Assembly: GCA_035946735.1 (NCBI GenBank)
Contig: DASYYZ010000004.1
Span: 1 to 64,000 of the forward strand
From: Gp13-AA77 sp035946735
GTDB lineage: Bacteria; Acidobacteriota; Terriglobia; UBA7540
Direction of reading: 5' to 3'
DNA length: 64,000 nucleotides
The notes under the pieces are model-generated. The model ran no database searches and was not told the origin of the DNA. It worked only from the letters and a program-made list of their open reading frames with translations. Positions within the stretch are counted from its first letter, which is position 1, and each line of letters opens with the position of its first letter. This document shows positions 1-8,801 of this stretch, piece by piece. Both the position numbers and the translations under genes were made by a program.

Positions 1-110
1 GTGGCTGCGGTATACTGCCATTCGTCGGCGAAACCTTGACGCCGGGCAGACGACAGGATCGATGGCGGCTTGCTCCGGTTAGGCTGATTGGCCAACCGGC
101 CGAGCGCCCG

Positions 111-1271
111 ATGGTAGGATACGACGTGCCCGAGACCGAACTACGTTCCGAACAGGTTTACCGCGACATTGCTGCCCGTCGCCGCTACACCGTGGTGTTT
201 CTCTCCCTTGCCACTGCGGCGGCTCTGTACATCTGCTACCTGATGGTGAGGCCGTTCGTAAAACCGGTGCTATTTGCAGCAGTAGTGACCATTGTTTTTT
301 ATCCCGTACACCTGCGTATATGGAGCCGCGTGCGCCAGCCCAACCTGGCCGCCCTGGCCTCAACCTTGTTTGTGCTCTTGATCGTTATCGTTCCGCTCGT
401 TGCCTTGGGCAGCGCCGTCACCGCTGAGATCCGGCAGGCCTATCAGTCTCTGAGCGTGAAGAGCGCGGAGGGCGGTGGTTGGACTCCATACCTTACCGAG
501 AAGCTTCAAAAGCCCATCACCGCCCTTAGCCGTCATGTCGACCTTTCAGGCTTCGATCTGCGCAGCAGCGTCCAGAGCCGTCTCGAACAAATGAGCTCCT
601 GGAGCGTGCGGCTGGCGGCCAACGTGGTGTCGAACCTGGGCATTTTTGTGTTTGACGCCGCCATCAGCTTCTTCACGCTTTTCTTCCTGTTTCGTGAAGG
701 CCGCCGCGTGCGGCTGACCATGGCGGCCGTCTTGCCACTCGATGAGGCGCGCGTCGAGCGCCTTTTCGCGAGCATCAGCGACACCATTGTGGCCAATCTC
801 TATGGAGTGGTCGCGGTGGCGCTCGCGCAGGGAATTCTGATGGGCTTCGCATACTTCTTGCTGGGTGTCAGCTCGCCGATTCTGTGGGGCGCGCTCACGG
901 CGGTCTGTTCGCTGATTCCTCTGGTGGGAAGCTCCCTCGTTTGGCTGCCGATCACGGTGGTCCTGGCTGCGACCGGACACTGGGGGAAGGCGGTGGTCCT
1001 CATCGCCTGGAGCGGGGCTTTCATCGGCCTGGCGGATCACGTTCTGCGGCCGTACATTATTGGCGGTCGTGTGAAGATGAACACGCTTTTCGTGTTCTTC
1101 TCGCTGCTGGGCGGCATCAAGGCCTTTGGGCTGCTGGGCATCTTCCTGGGGCCGCTGATCCTTTCGGTCACCGTGGCGCTTCTCGGAATTCTTCGTGAAG
1201 AGGTGCGGATTTCGCAATCGGGGCCGGGCGCCGACGAACTCCACAACCAAACGAACGCCGCGCCGGATTGA
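111..1271 (+). CDS. AI-2E family transporter (permease-like membrane protein)
   Basis: This is a polytopic inner-membrane protein of the AI-2E/PerM family (Pfam AI-2E_transport). The usual features are present: an N-terminal hydrophobic pair (YTVVFLSLATAAALYICYL, then the VLFAAVVTIVFYPV segment), a long soluble middle part, and C-terminal hydrophobic helices containing GALTAVCSLIPLVGS and LLGGIKAFGLLGIFLGPL, the conserved family end. Family members have been linked to AI-2 export or Na+/H+ exchange, and the substrate here cannot be told. The frame is open from a TTG at 36. I prefer the ATG at 111, which gives 386 aa and starts just before the first helix, although neither start has a clear ribosome binding site. 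The next gene on this strand begins 89 nt downstream, so cotranscription is possible. Confidence 0.85.
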   Translation: MVGYDVPETELRSEQVYRDIAARRRYTVVFLSLATAAALYICYLMVRPFVKPVLFAAVVTIVFYPVHLRIWSRVRQPNLAALASTLFVLLIVIVPLVALGSAVTAEIRQAYQSLSVKSAEGGGWTPYLTEKLQKPITALSRHVDLSGFDLRSSVQSRLEQMSSWSVRLAANVVSNLGIFVFDAAISFFTLFFLFREGRRVRLTMAAVLPLDEARVERLFASISDTIVANLYGVVAVALAQGILMGFAYFLLGVSSPILWGALTAVCSLIPLVGSSLVWLPITVVLAATGHWGKAVVLIAWSGAFIGLADHVLRPYIIGGRVKMNTLFVFFSLLGGIKAFGLLGIFLGPLILSVTVALLGILREEVRISQSGPGADELHNQTNAAPD

Positions 1272-1359
1272 CCGCGGTCCTGCGGAGCGAATCGATAGTG
1301 CGCCGCCCCAGGCTTCTCAGTTTCAGTTCGGGGGTGCCGCGAAGAATGGAGAAACAGCG

Positions 1360-1713
1360 GTGACAAGACTCCTGGTGCGCTGGTTCATCAGCGCCGTCGC
1401 CTTGCTGGTGGTCGCGCGGATGGTTCCCGGCTTCCACGTTCGCGGCTTGGGGTCCGCGCTGCTGGCGGCGCTGGTGATCGGATTCGTGAACGGCACGCTC
1501 GGCCTGCTGCTGAAGGTTCTCACCCTGCCTTTCACCATCCTGACGCTTGGCCTGTTTCTCTTGGTGGTGAACGCGCTGATGCTTGAATTCTCAGCCTGGC
1601 TGGTGCCGGGGTTTGCAGTGCGAGGATTCGCAGCCGCTTTCTGGGGAGCTCTGATTCTGAGCCTGATTCACCTGCTGACCAGGCAGCTCTACAAAGAAGG
1701 GAAATGGCGCTAG
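1360..1713 (+). CDS. Phage holin family 4 / YvlD-like small membrane protein
   Basis: This 117-aa integral membrane protein has four predicted hydrophobic segments. It matches the Phage_holin_4_2 (YvlD) family in length and in the pattern 'LLVRWFISAVALLVVARMVPG ... GFVNGTLGLLLKVLTLPFTILTLG ... NALML'. These chromosomal proteins are not real phage holins and their function is poorly known. The frame is open further upstream, but the family N-terminus fits the GTG at 1360. The 3' end overlaps the convergent glucan phosphorylase gene by 4 nt. Confidence 0.8.
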   Translation: MTRLLVRWFISAVALLVVARMVPGFHVRGLGSALLAALVIGFVNGTLGLLLKVLTLPFTILTLGLFLLVVNALMLEFSAWLVPGFAVRGFAAAFWGALILSLIHLLTRQLYKEGKWR

Positions 1714-3458
1714 CTCGCCTTCCGTACGAACCCGACTTCCTCGGGTTCGCCGGGCTCCAGCTCGTGAAAACGGTAGGCGTTTCGGACGTACTGGCGCAGC
1801 ATGCGCTGAGTGTTGAAGAATGAACCGTTGAACGCGATCGCACCCCGCATGACTTCCGCATAAACTAAAGGTTTGGTGTAAAACTGCGGCATGATCACGT
1901 TCTCCAGCTTGTCGTAAAGCAAGCTCGCCTCAGACTGAGTTCCATCCCTGGGGGCGTCGTCGCCGATACTCCAGCCCGTGACGCCCTCGGCGTGACCTTC
2001 CACCCACCAGCCGTCCAGGACGCTCAGGCTGGGCACTCCGTTGAGCGCCGCTTTCATGCCGCTGGTTCCCGAGGCCTCATAAGGCCGCAATGGCGTGTTC
2101 ACCCAGAGATCCACACCGCTCGTGAGCAGGCCTCCCCAACGCATATCGTAGTTGGCAATGTAGATCAGGCGCACGCCATTCCGGAGCTGGGCGCCATTCG
2201 AAAACACGCGGCGGATCACTGCCTTGCCCTCTTCGTCAGCTGGATGCGCTTTGCCGGCGTAAATGATTTGCAGGGGACCGGCACTCTTCGTCAGCGCCTG
2301 CAGCTTCTCAGGGTCAGACAGCAGCAGGTCAGCCCTCTTGTAAACGGCGGCCCGTCGCGCAAATCCCAGCGTGAGCGCAGACTCGTCGAGAGCAACTCCG
2401 GTCTCGCGGGCAATGGTTTCAAACAGGGTGTGCTTGGCGGCGGCGTGAGCCTGCTGGATCTCCTCAAGCGGCATTCCCTTGGCGTATCGCAGATAGTTGT
2501 TGTCCGTGCGCCACTCGGGAACCAGCCGGTCATACAAATCCTGAAACGGCTGAGAGGTCCAGGTTGCAGCATGCACCCCGTTCGTAATGGCCCGAATCGA
2601 AAAGCGGGGAAACATGATTCGTGAGACTTCCCCGTGTCGCATGGCAACGCCGTTGACGTAGCGCGAGGAGTACAGCGCGAGCTCGGTCATGTTGAGCTGG
2701 CCGCTCAGCATCAACCCCGCCGCGGCCAACCCGCTGGCGCGCTCTTGTCCCATCACCTGCGTGAGCAGTCCGCGGTCGAAGACGTCGTGCCCGGCAGGCA
2801 CCGGCGTATGCGTGGTGAAGACGCACTTTTCGCGGAGCTCGCTCATGTCACCGTCAAAACCCTGGGTGGACTTTCCGCACGCCCGTAACTGCTCTTCCAT
2901 GAGGGCAACCGTCAGGAAAGCCGAGTGGCCTTCGTTCATATGGTAGCTCTCCAGATTGTCGTAGCCGAGCGCCCGCAGCATGCGGACTCCGCCCATACCC
3001 AAAATCATTTCCTGGCAGAGGCGATAACGCCGGTCACCGCCATACAGCCGGTCCGTCCACTCCCTGTCTTGAGGCTCGTTCTCCGCAAGAGCAGTATCGA
3101 GAAGAAACACTGGAACGCTTTCGGTTCCGAGACCCGCCACCTCATAGCGCCAGGCCGCCACCTTGACCGTCCGGCCTTCAATCATGACGTGCGCAGTCGC
3201 CTCCATGCGCTCAGTCAGGTACGCAGGATCCCATGCTGAAGGAGACTCGATCTGTTGGCCATCCTCGCTCAGCGTCTGCTCGAAGTAGCCTTTGCGGTAG
3301 GCCAGAGTAAGGCCCACCATTGGCACCCCGCCATCCGCGGCGGAGCGGAGCATGTCACCCGCCAGAACCCCGAGACCTCCGGCATACGTCGGAATCGAGT
3401 TTTCGAGCGCAATCTCCATCGAGAAGTAAGCGATACGGGCCCGGCTAGGATCTACCAA
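1710..3458 (-). CDS. glgP: Alpha-glucan family phosphorylase (GT35, short form)
   Basis: The enzyme releases glucose-1-phosphate from glycogen or maltodextrin using pyridoxal phosphate. The N-terminus shows the family start (AYFSMEIALENSIPTYAGG). The C-terminal half has the PLP-lysine region EASGTSGMKAALNG, followed by LDGWWVEG. At 582 aa it is shorter than the usual 700-850 aa and lacks the N-terminal DUF3417 extension of many TIGR02094 members. The annotated start is TTG, and the conserved sequence begins about seven residues later, so little is missing. The gene stands alone, convergent with the small membrane protein and 87 nt downstream of selA on the same strand. No other glycogen gene is visible nearby. 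Confidence 0.9.
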   Translation of the reverse strand: MVDPSRARIAYFSMEIALENSIPTYAGGLGVLAGDMLRSAADGGVPMVGLTLAYRKGYFEQTLSEDGQQIESPSAWDPAYLTERMEATAHVMIEGRTVKVAAWRYEVAGLGTESVPVFLLDTALAENEPQDREWTDRLYGGDRRYRLCQEMILGMGGVRMLRALGYDNLESYHMNEGHSAFLTVALMEEQLRACGKSTQGFDGDMSELREKCVFTTHTPVPAGHDVFDRGLLTQVMGQERASGLAAAGLMLSGQLNMTELALYSSRYVNGVAMRHGEVSRIMFPRFSIRAITNGVHAATWTSQPFQDLYDRLVPEWRTDNNYLRYAKGMPLEEIQQAHAAAKHTLFETIARETGVALDESALTLGFARRAAVYKRADLLLSDPEKLQALTKSAGPLQIIYAGKAHPADEEGKAVIRRVFSNGAQLRNGVRLIYIANYDMRWGGLLTSGVDLWVNTPLRPYEASGTSGMKAALNGVPSLSVLDGWWVEGHAEGVTGWSIGDDAPRDGTQSEASLLYDKLENVIMPQFYTKPLVYAEVMRGAIAFNGSFFNTQRMLRQYVRNAYRFHELEPGEPEEVGFVRKAS

Positions 3459-3545
3459 TTTTGTGACTCCATACCTACTCGAATTAGCGCTCTCGCGCGC
3501 CCTGAGCTACTACCAGAGTTGCGAAATCCCCAGCTGGCGAGGCGG

Positions 3546-4952
3546 TCACGAGAGTTCACTCACTTTTCGGAGTGCTTGCACGAGCTGAGTTTCTTCCCCT
3601 TCATCGAGCACGGTGCGTAAGTCCAGCATAATGTGATCGCTCGCCAGGCGGACAATCACCGGCGGTTGATTACTCCGCAATCGGGTTGCCATCGCTTGGG
3701 CGGAGCAGCGCTCATGCCACACCGAGACCAAGGTGGTCGGCAGTCCCTGGCCCGGGGTCGACCCGCCCCCGGCTACAGATTCGCCGTCCTCCAGACGCGC
3801 CGTGAAGCCGAGGCGACGAAGTTCGTCCGCCAGCCGGCTTGCCCGGACGGCAATCGAGTCCGCCGAGGCCCGGATCATCCGTAGGGCCGGGATGGCATCA
3901 AAGTCCTGGCGCAAATAGAGACGCGCCGTGGCCTCCAGCGCCGCGATCGTAAGCTTATCCACGCGCAAGGCGCGAAAGAGAGGATTCTTCCTGATCCTCT
4001 GGAGAGACTCCCGGCTCCCGGCCAGGACTCCCGCTTGCGGGCCGCCCAGCAATTTGTCTCCGCTGAAGGTCACCAGGTGCACGCCGGCGGCCAGGCTGGT
4101 TGCCACCGGGGGCTCGTCCTCGATCCCGTGTGCCGAGAGATCGACCAGGCATCCGCTGCCCAGATCCTCCATCAGGATCAATTTGCGCTGGCGCGCCAGC
4201 GCGGCGAGCTCCCCTAATTCGGCACGTTCGGTGAAGCCGGTGATGCGGAAATTGCTGGGATGCACTCGCAGCAGGACCCTTGTGCGTTCGCTGATCGCCG
4301 ACGCGTAATCCCCCAGACGAGTTCGATTTGTGGTACCGACTTCACGCAACGTCGCTCCACTGCTGGCGCAGATATCGGGAATGCGAAATGATCCGCCGAT
4401 TTCAATCAGTTCGCCGCGCGATACCACCACCTCCCCGCCGGAGGCCAGCGTGTTGAGCGCAAGGAACACGGCCGCGGCGTTGTTATTCACCACCAGTGCG
4501 GTTTCGGCTCCGAGTAATCTCGCGATCAAGGCATCGGTGTGCGAGTCGCGCCGGCCTCGCTCGCCCCGCTCCAGGCTGTACTCCAAATTCGAGTAGCCGC
4601 GGGCGACTTCCACCATACGATCGATGGCTTCGCGGGCGAGCGGCGCTCGTCCGAGATTCGTGTGCAGGATCACTCCGGTGGCGTTGATTACCGGCCGCAA
4701 CGAGGGCGAAAGCCGAGACTCCAGGTTGCGGGCGATTTCCCCCTCCAAAATCTGGGGGGAGACGTCTTCGTCGTGGCCGGCGATCATCCGCTGCCGCAAG
4801 GCGTCGAGGACCTCGCGCGTCGACTGAAGTAACAATGAGCGGCCGGCGTGCTGTTCCAGCCGTTGCAGGAAAGGGCGAAGCAGGATCTCGTCGACTGCGG
4901 GAATCTGCCGGAGTCGTTCCGAGGGTTCAATCTGGGTTTCCGAAGCGGCCAT
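3546..4952 (-). CDS. selA: L-seryl-tRNA(Sec) selenium transferase
   Basis: SelA converts seryl-tRNA(Sec) to selenocysteinyl-tRNA(Sec) with selenophosphate, in the cytoplasm and with PLP. The sequence has the SelA N-terminal motif (IPAVDEILL), the INATGVILHTNLGRAPL block and the PLP lysine in FSGDKLLGGPQAG (about residue 300 from this start; K295 in E. coli). Its 468 aa matches the family. An ATG 36 nt upstream (4988) is also in frame, and I chose the inner one because it fits the family N-terminus. No selB, selC or selD lies in the window. A 33-nt stretch of this gene (4867-4899) recurs almost exactly at 56908-56940 beside a transposase remnant. Confidence 0.93.
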   Translation of the reverse strand: MAASETQIEPSERLRQIPAVDEILLRPFLQRLEQHAGRSLLLQSTREVLDALRQRMIAGHDEDVSPQILEGEIARNLESRLSPSLRPVINATGVILHTNLGRAPLAREAIDRMVEVARGYSNLEYSLERGERGRRDSHTDALIARLLGAETALVVNNNAAAVFLALNTLASGGEVVVSRGELIEIGGSFRIPDICASSGATLREVGTTNRTRLGDYASAISERTRVLLRVHPSNFRITGFTERAELGELAALARQRKLILMEDLGSGCLVDLSAHGIEDEPPVATSLAAGVHLVTFSGDKLLGGPQAGVLAGSRESLQRIRKNPLFRALRVDKLTIAALEATARLYLRQDFDAIPALRMIRASADSIAVRASRLADELRRLGFTARLEDGESVAGGGSTPGQGLPTTLVSVWHERCSAQAMATRLRSNQPPVIVRLASDHIMLDLRTVLDEGEETQLVQALRKVSELS

Positions 4953-5152
4953 CCGTAATTCGTTCTCTCTGCCCAGGGCCCCTGCCATTCAAGGAGATGA
5001 TTTACAACCAGGACCGGCCTCAGAAAGGCGTACGACATTTCATCACAAGAAAGCAGGCGCGGTCAATTGTCGGCCGCTTTATAGCACGGATCAGAACACC
5101 GGGGGGACACCGTTTTCGGGCCAGTGACCAGCGTGGATTCGCCCGTCGCCTG

Positions 5153-7120
5153 TCACTCATCGCTGATTCGGGTAGGAGTGGAGAGCGCCGCGAGGCTGTC
5201 CAGATCGAAGTACTTGTAGAGGTCGAGGCAAAAAAGCTCTGGAGCGGAGCGGAAGGGCACCGGCTTTCCGAGAAGGTACTCCAGGCTCTTGATGGGTTGC
5301 CGGCTGACGACCACTGAAAATACGCCGGGATCAAGGGCCGCTGCCACCAGCGCTACCACTTGGCTTCGCATGCCGTCGGTCTCGATCCTAAATTGCGATT
5401 GGCCGGTCGAAGTGCGCCACCAATTGGACACGGCGAGCAACTGCGCCACTTCCAGGCCGAGAGGGCGGTCACCCGTGGTTGCCACCAGCATCTCCCAATC
5501 CGCCGGATCGGGTTCCTGCGGGATGTCAGCTCCGTTAAAAAGGACCTCGAGAGCAAGCACCTGCTCGCCACGGTTGATGCGGTCCGACACCACGTCGGCG
5601 GCCTCCTTACTGCCTTTGTCGTTGAGAACGATGGTCGCCTGTGCGTTCGCAGGTGCGGAGATGGCCTCGATCCACAGCCCGGTAGCGCTTAGCCCATTCG
5701 AAAGATCGAACCGATATGAGAGTGTCTGCACTCCGAGGTGCTTCGTATTGGCGATTCTCCAGGCACTCTCCACCGTGACCGGGTTGTATCGGATCACGGA
5801 CCTCAGTCGCTCCCGCTGTTCTTTCGCCCAGGACCCACGCTCGTTGCCGCCCGCTGTTCCATCGGGTACGGCCGGGCGCCTGATCGTGGAGGCCAACCTC
5901 CTGGCAACCCCCACGATGGTCAGATTGTCCTCCGGCACGCCGATAGCAAGCTCTTTCGGGGTCCTCACTTCGTCGTCGCTCGGGATCTCACTGTTCGATA
6001 CCGGCAAATGGAAATGCTGGGTGAAGAATCGATAAGCCTGCTCGCGATTATCGAGCAGGTAGTTGTGAGTGCCGGGGTCGCGATTCTCATGCCATGCGAG
6101 GCCCTCCGGGTTGCCCGAGAGCGCGAAGAACGGTTTCATCTGATCGTAAATGTAAGGCTTCACCAGCGCCGCGCGGAAACAACAGGTATCTTCAGCATTG
6201 TGGATGAGCAGGGTGGGTCGCGGCGCCCGCAAGGCGACGAGGTACGGGTAGTCCTCATCCTTGGTGAAGTCGGTGGGGTTCTCCTCGATCTCATCGGTGT
6301 CGACCGGGTGGGTGAGGTTGGACTCAAGCGATCCGAATCCAGCCACCTCGGTTGCTACCGCGGCACGCTCATCGAGCGCGCTCAGAACAATCGTCTGCCA
6401 GCCGCCCCCCGAGAGTCCTGTCACGCCCAGCCGCTCGGAATCCACCTCCGGCAGCGTCGCCAGATAGTCGAGCCCGCGGCGCATGGCCAAATAGAAAAAT
6501 CCCACCGCGTTCGAACCCACCAGATCGAGATGGGCTGCATAATCGTGCGTGTTCTCACCCTGCGCCAGCTCCCCGAAGCCCGGCCAATTCATACTGAGCG
6601 CGAAAATGCCGCGCTTGGCGAAATTAATGCAGCGCTTCTGCTCGTATTCGGCCGCGATGCCTCGCGGTTCATGCCCAATCACGTTCAGGATGGCGGGGAT
6701 CTTCCCGCCGATCTTCACCGGCTCGTACAGGATTGCGGTTCCGGTGAAGCCAGGCACGATCTCGTAGCGCAACTTGCGCAGCCGGTATCCCTTATCGGTC
6801 TCGATCACGTCCGTTTGACTGAATCGCGGCGCCGAATCCACCCATTCATGCGGCCAGCCGTGAAAGACGATGTCATCGAGAATGTGATTGCGCAGTTTCT
6901 GCTGCCAGGCTTTGAACTCCGCGGGACTGGACACTCGCGGCAGCTTTGGAATCTTTTTCATCAGGTAGCGCTGAAGCTGGTAGGCCGTGACCTCACTCGG
7001 CTGGATCGGCTCCGCCAGCAGAGTCTCCATTGACTCGGGCGTGGTCTGAGCCGTGAGCGGAATCGCGGGTGCGAGCGTGAGGATGAAGACAGCGGCCAGC
7101 CGGCGGTACTCTAGATACAC
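5153..7120 (-). CDS. Secreted acetylxylan-esterase-like alpha/beta hydrolase
   Basis: This is a 655-aa exported hydrolase. An N-terminal signal peptide (LAAVFILTLAPAIPLTAQ) is followed by an alpha/beta-hydrolase domain of the AXE1/dienelactone-hydrolase type. The nucleophile elbow is GVTGLSGGGW, with Ser near residue 237. A conserved IGHEPRGIA oxyanion region and a likely catalytic His in DPGTHNYLLDN follow. The C-terminal third (from about residue 400) resembles no family I recognise and may be an accessory domain. Family members deacetylate plant polysaccharides, and the substrate here is inferred only. It is encoded 90 nt downstream of the Tat-exported oxidoreductase on the same strand, so the two may be coexpressed for sugar breakdown. 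Confidence 0.8.
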   Translation of the reverse strand: MYLEYRRLAAVFILTLAPAIPLTAQTTPESMETLLAEPIQPSEVTAYQLQRYLMKKIPKLPRVSSPAEFKAWQQKLRNHILDDIVFHGWPHEWVDSAPRFSQTDVIETDKGYRLRKLRYEIVPGFTGTAILYEPVKIGGKIPAILNVIGHEPRGIAAEYEQKRCINFAKRGIFALSMNWPGFGELAQGENTHDYAAHLDLVGSNAVGFFYLAMRRGLDYLATLPEVDSERLGVTGLSGGGWQTIVLSALDERAAVATEVAGFGSLESNLTHPVDTDEIEENPTDFTKDEDYPYLVALRAPRPTLLIHNAEDTCCFRAALVKPYIYDQMKPFFALSGNPEGLAWHENRDPGTHNYLLDNREQAYRFFTQHFHLPVSNSEIPSDDEVRTPKELAIGVPEDNLTIVGVARRLASTIRRPAVPDGTAGGNERGSWAKEQRERLRSVIRYNPVTVESAWRIANTKHLGVQTLSYRFDLSNGLSATGLWIEAISAPANAQATIVLNDKGSKEAADVVSDRINRGEQVLALEVLFNGADIPQEPDPADWEMLVATTGDRPLGLEVAQLLAVSNWWRTSTGQSQFRIETDGMRSQVVALVAAALDPGVFSVVVSRQPIKSLEYLLGKPVPFRSAPELFCLDLYKYFDLDSLAALSTPTRISDE

Positions 7121-7210
7121 GAAATCCTCCGAGCCCTTTGAAGAACGTTCTCTGGTTACGTTCGGGCTCTCATCTTTCCACTCGTGCGGTCCCGTCGTGG
7201 CCGCAGCCGA

Positions 7211-8647
7211 TCAGGCCGGCCGGTCGACGATCACTTCGCTTTGCGAGTCCCAATACAGACGCTTCCCGCTCCAGTAGGACTGAGCTGCCATGATGCACAC
7301 GATGGCGTGCGAAAAGCCATGATCGACAGTGGCGTTCGGCTGCTTCCGGTCGCGCATGGCCTCCAGCCAATTCAGCATGTGCCCGAGGTCGTCGTCGCTC
7401 GGCCCCCGCGAATTGGGCGGAGGCGCGTCAGCGGCGTGCACGACCTCCTCATGCTCATCGGGCGAGGCGACGAGCGGTATCTCTCGATAGAAGGGCCGCG
7501 TCTCCTCAGGATCGAGCTCCCGCCTTCCGCCTTCGTCGGTAACCACGAAAAGGGACGCGCCCTCGCCGCCATAGTTCACGATGGTGCCGTCGCGCCCCTG
7601 AATGCGCGAAAAGCTGCGATAACTATTCCCGAAGGTTGTCTTGTAGGTGTAAAGAAAGCCTTTGGGATACGTAATGGCCGTCACGCAGGTGTCTGGATTC
7701 TCGCGGCGGTCCTTCCAGACAAAGATGCCGCCGTTCGAGACCACGCTTGCAGGATGAGTTTCGTCGGTCCAGAGATGAACGAGGTCTGAACCGTGGCTCA
7801 GCCATTGATCGAAGATGCCGGACGAAAAGTCCTTGTAGAGGCGAAACTCGAGATAGACGTGAGGGTCAAACGGACGGTAAGGCTTGCCCAGCAGCCAGCG
7901 GTTCCAGTCCGTGTCCTGTTCCTGCAGCTTTGACTTGCGGCCGTCCATCCATTGCTGCCACTCCATTTTGGTGTCCATCAGCATCTCGCGCGAGCTGCCA
8001 ACGTCCCACTCCAGGAAGCGCCAGCGCTCCTCGTTGACGTTCCATTCCTGCTCGATGTGAACGATCTCGCCGATGCGTCCCGAGCGGATGATGTCACGCA
8101 CCGCGAGCGGGTAAGGCTGGCTGCGATGCTGCGTGCCCACCTGAACCACCTGCTTCGAGGCTTTAGCGCAGTCCCGAGCCTCTTTAGCCTCCGCGAGCAC
8201 ATTGGCGAACGGCTTCTCCACGTAGCAATCCTTGCCTGCCTTCACCACGTCCACGCAGAGTTTGGCGTGCTGGAAGTCGCCGGTGGCGATCATCACGCCG
8301 TCGATGTCGTCCCGGGATAGCATTTCTTCGGAGTATTTGTAGGTCTGAGCGTCGAGGTTGAAGGCACGCTTCACTTGCGCGGCTCGAGCCTCGCGCGCCA
8401 CGCTCCAGATGTCGCACACGGCCACGGTTTCAACGGGCAGGTGCCGGGAAGCCATCTGCGTCATGCGAACGTGGCCTTCGCTGCGGCCGCCGCATCCGAG
8501 CTGTGCCAGACGAATGCGGTCGTTGGCGCCGATAATGCGCGCGTACGAGCGTGCCGTCATCCCCGCGGCCGAGGCCGCGGCGAGCGCGCTGCCGACCTGC
8601 TTCACGAAGGTGCGCCGGTCCACTTCCGTCCGCTCTTGCTTGCTCAT
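7211..8647 (-). CDS. Tat-exported Gfo/Idh/MocA family oxidoreductase
   Basis: This NAD(P)-dependent dehydrogenase of the Gfo/Idh/MocA family has 478 aa. The N-terminus carries a twin-arginine signal (VDRRTFVKQVGSALAAASAAG). A Rossmann start (IRLAQLGCGGRSEGHVRM) and the family motif VEKPF follow. Such exported members act on sugars or sugar derivatives in the periplasm. The open frame extends to 8773, but that part reads through a dispersed hairpin repeat, so the ATG at 8647 right before the signal peptide is the likely start. It sits upstream of the secreted esterase and downstream of nagB, all on the minus strand. Confidence 0.9.
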   Translation of the reverse strand: MSKQERTEVDRRTFVKQVGSALAAASAAGMTARSYARIIGANDRIRLAQLGCGGRSEGHVRMTQMASRHLPVETVAVCDIWSVAREARAAQVKRAFNLDAQTYKYSEEMLSRDDIDGVMIATGDFQHAKLCVDVVKAGKDCYVEKPFANVLAEAKEARDCAKASKQVVQVGTQHRSQPYPLAVRDIIRSGRIGEIVHIEQEWNVNEERWRFLEWDVGSSREMLMDTKMEWQQWMDGRKSKLQEQDTDWNRWLLGKPYRPFDPHVYLEFRLYKDFSSGIFDQWLSHGSDLVHLWTDETHPASVVSNGGIFVWKDRRENPDTCVTAITYPKGFLYTYKTTFGNSYRSFSRIQGRDGTIVNYGGEGASLFVVTDEGGRRELDPEETRPFYREIPLVASPDEHEEVVHAADAPPPNSRGPSDDDLGHMLNWLEAMRDRKQPNATVDHGFSHAIVCIMAAQSYWSGKRLYWDSQSEVIVDRPA

Positions 8648-8690
8648 GATTTCCCCCGGGTGATTATTCAAAATACATCGACGACCGCTG

Positions 8691-8760
8691 CTGTAGCGCC
8701 GGTCTGCGACCGGCGTCTTTCCCCGCTCCCTTACAGGGCAGGCTCCGAGCGGCGCTACAG
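8691..8760. repeat. Dispersed cloverleaf-type palindromic repeat, copy A
   Basis: A 70-nt element is bounded by a perfect 10-nt inverted repeat (CTGTAGCGCC / GGCGCTACAG). Inside are two hairpins: CGCCGGTC-TGC-GACCGGCG, and a second arm closed by CCGCTC/GAGCGG with an inner CCCT-TAC-AGGG. A second copy with the same plan lies at 26864-26919. It lies between the oxidoreductase and nagB genes. Whether it acts as DNA (REP/MITE-like) or as RNA is not visible. Confidence 0.8.
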
Positions 8761-8801
8761 AGAATGATGACACGTGGAGAGTCAGCAGATCATGCGTGCG
8801 C

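Noticed and set aside
546..1250. Long minus-strand open frame opposite the AI-2E gene
   Set aside because: Composition is that of an antisense shadow of a GC-rich gene (Arg/Gln/His-rich), without a start signal.
5738..7033. 431-codon plus-strand open frame opposite the esterase gene
   Set aside because: It is the antisense of a well-supported secreted hydrolase. Its protein is rich in Arg, His and Gly with no domain.
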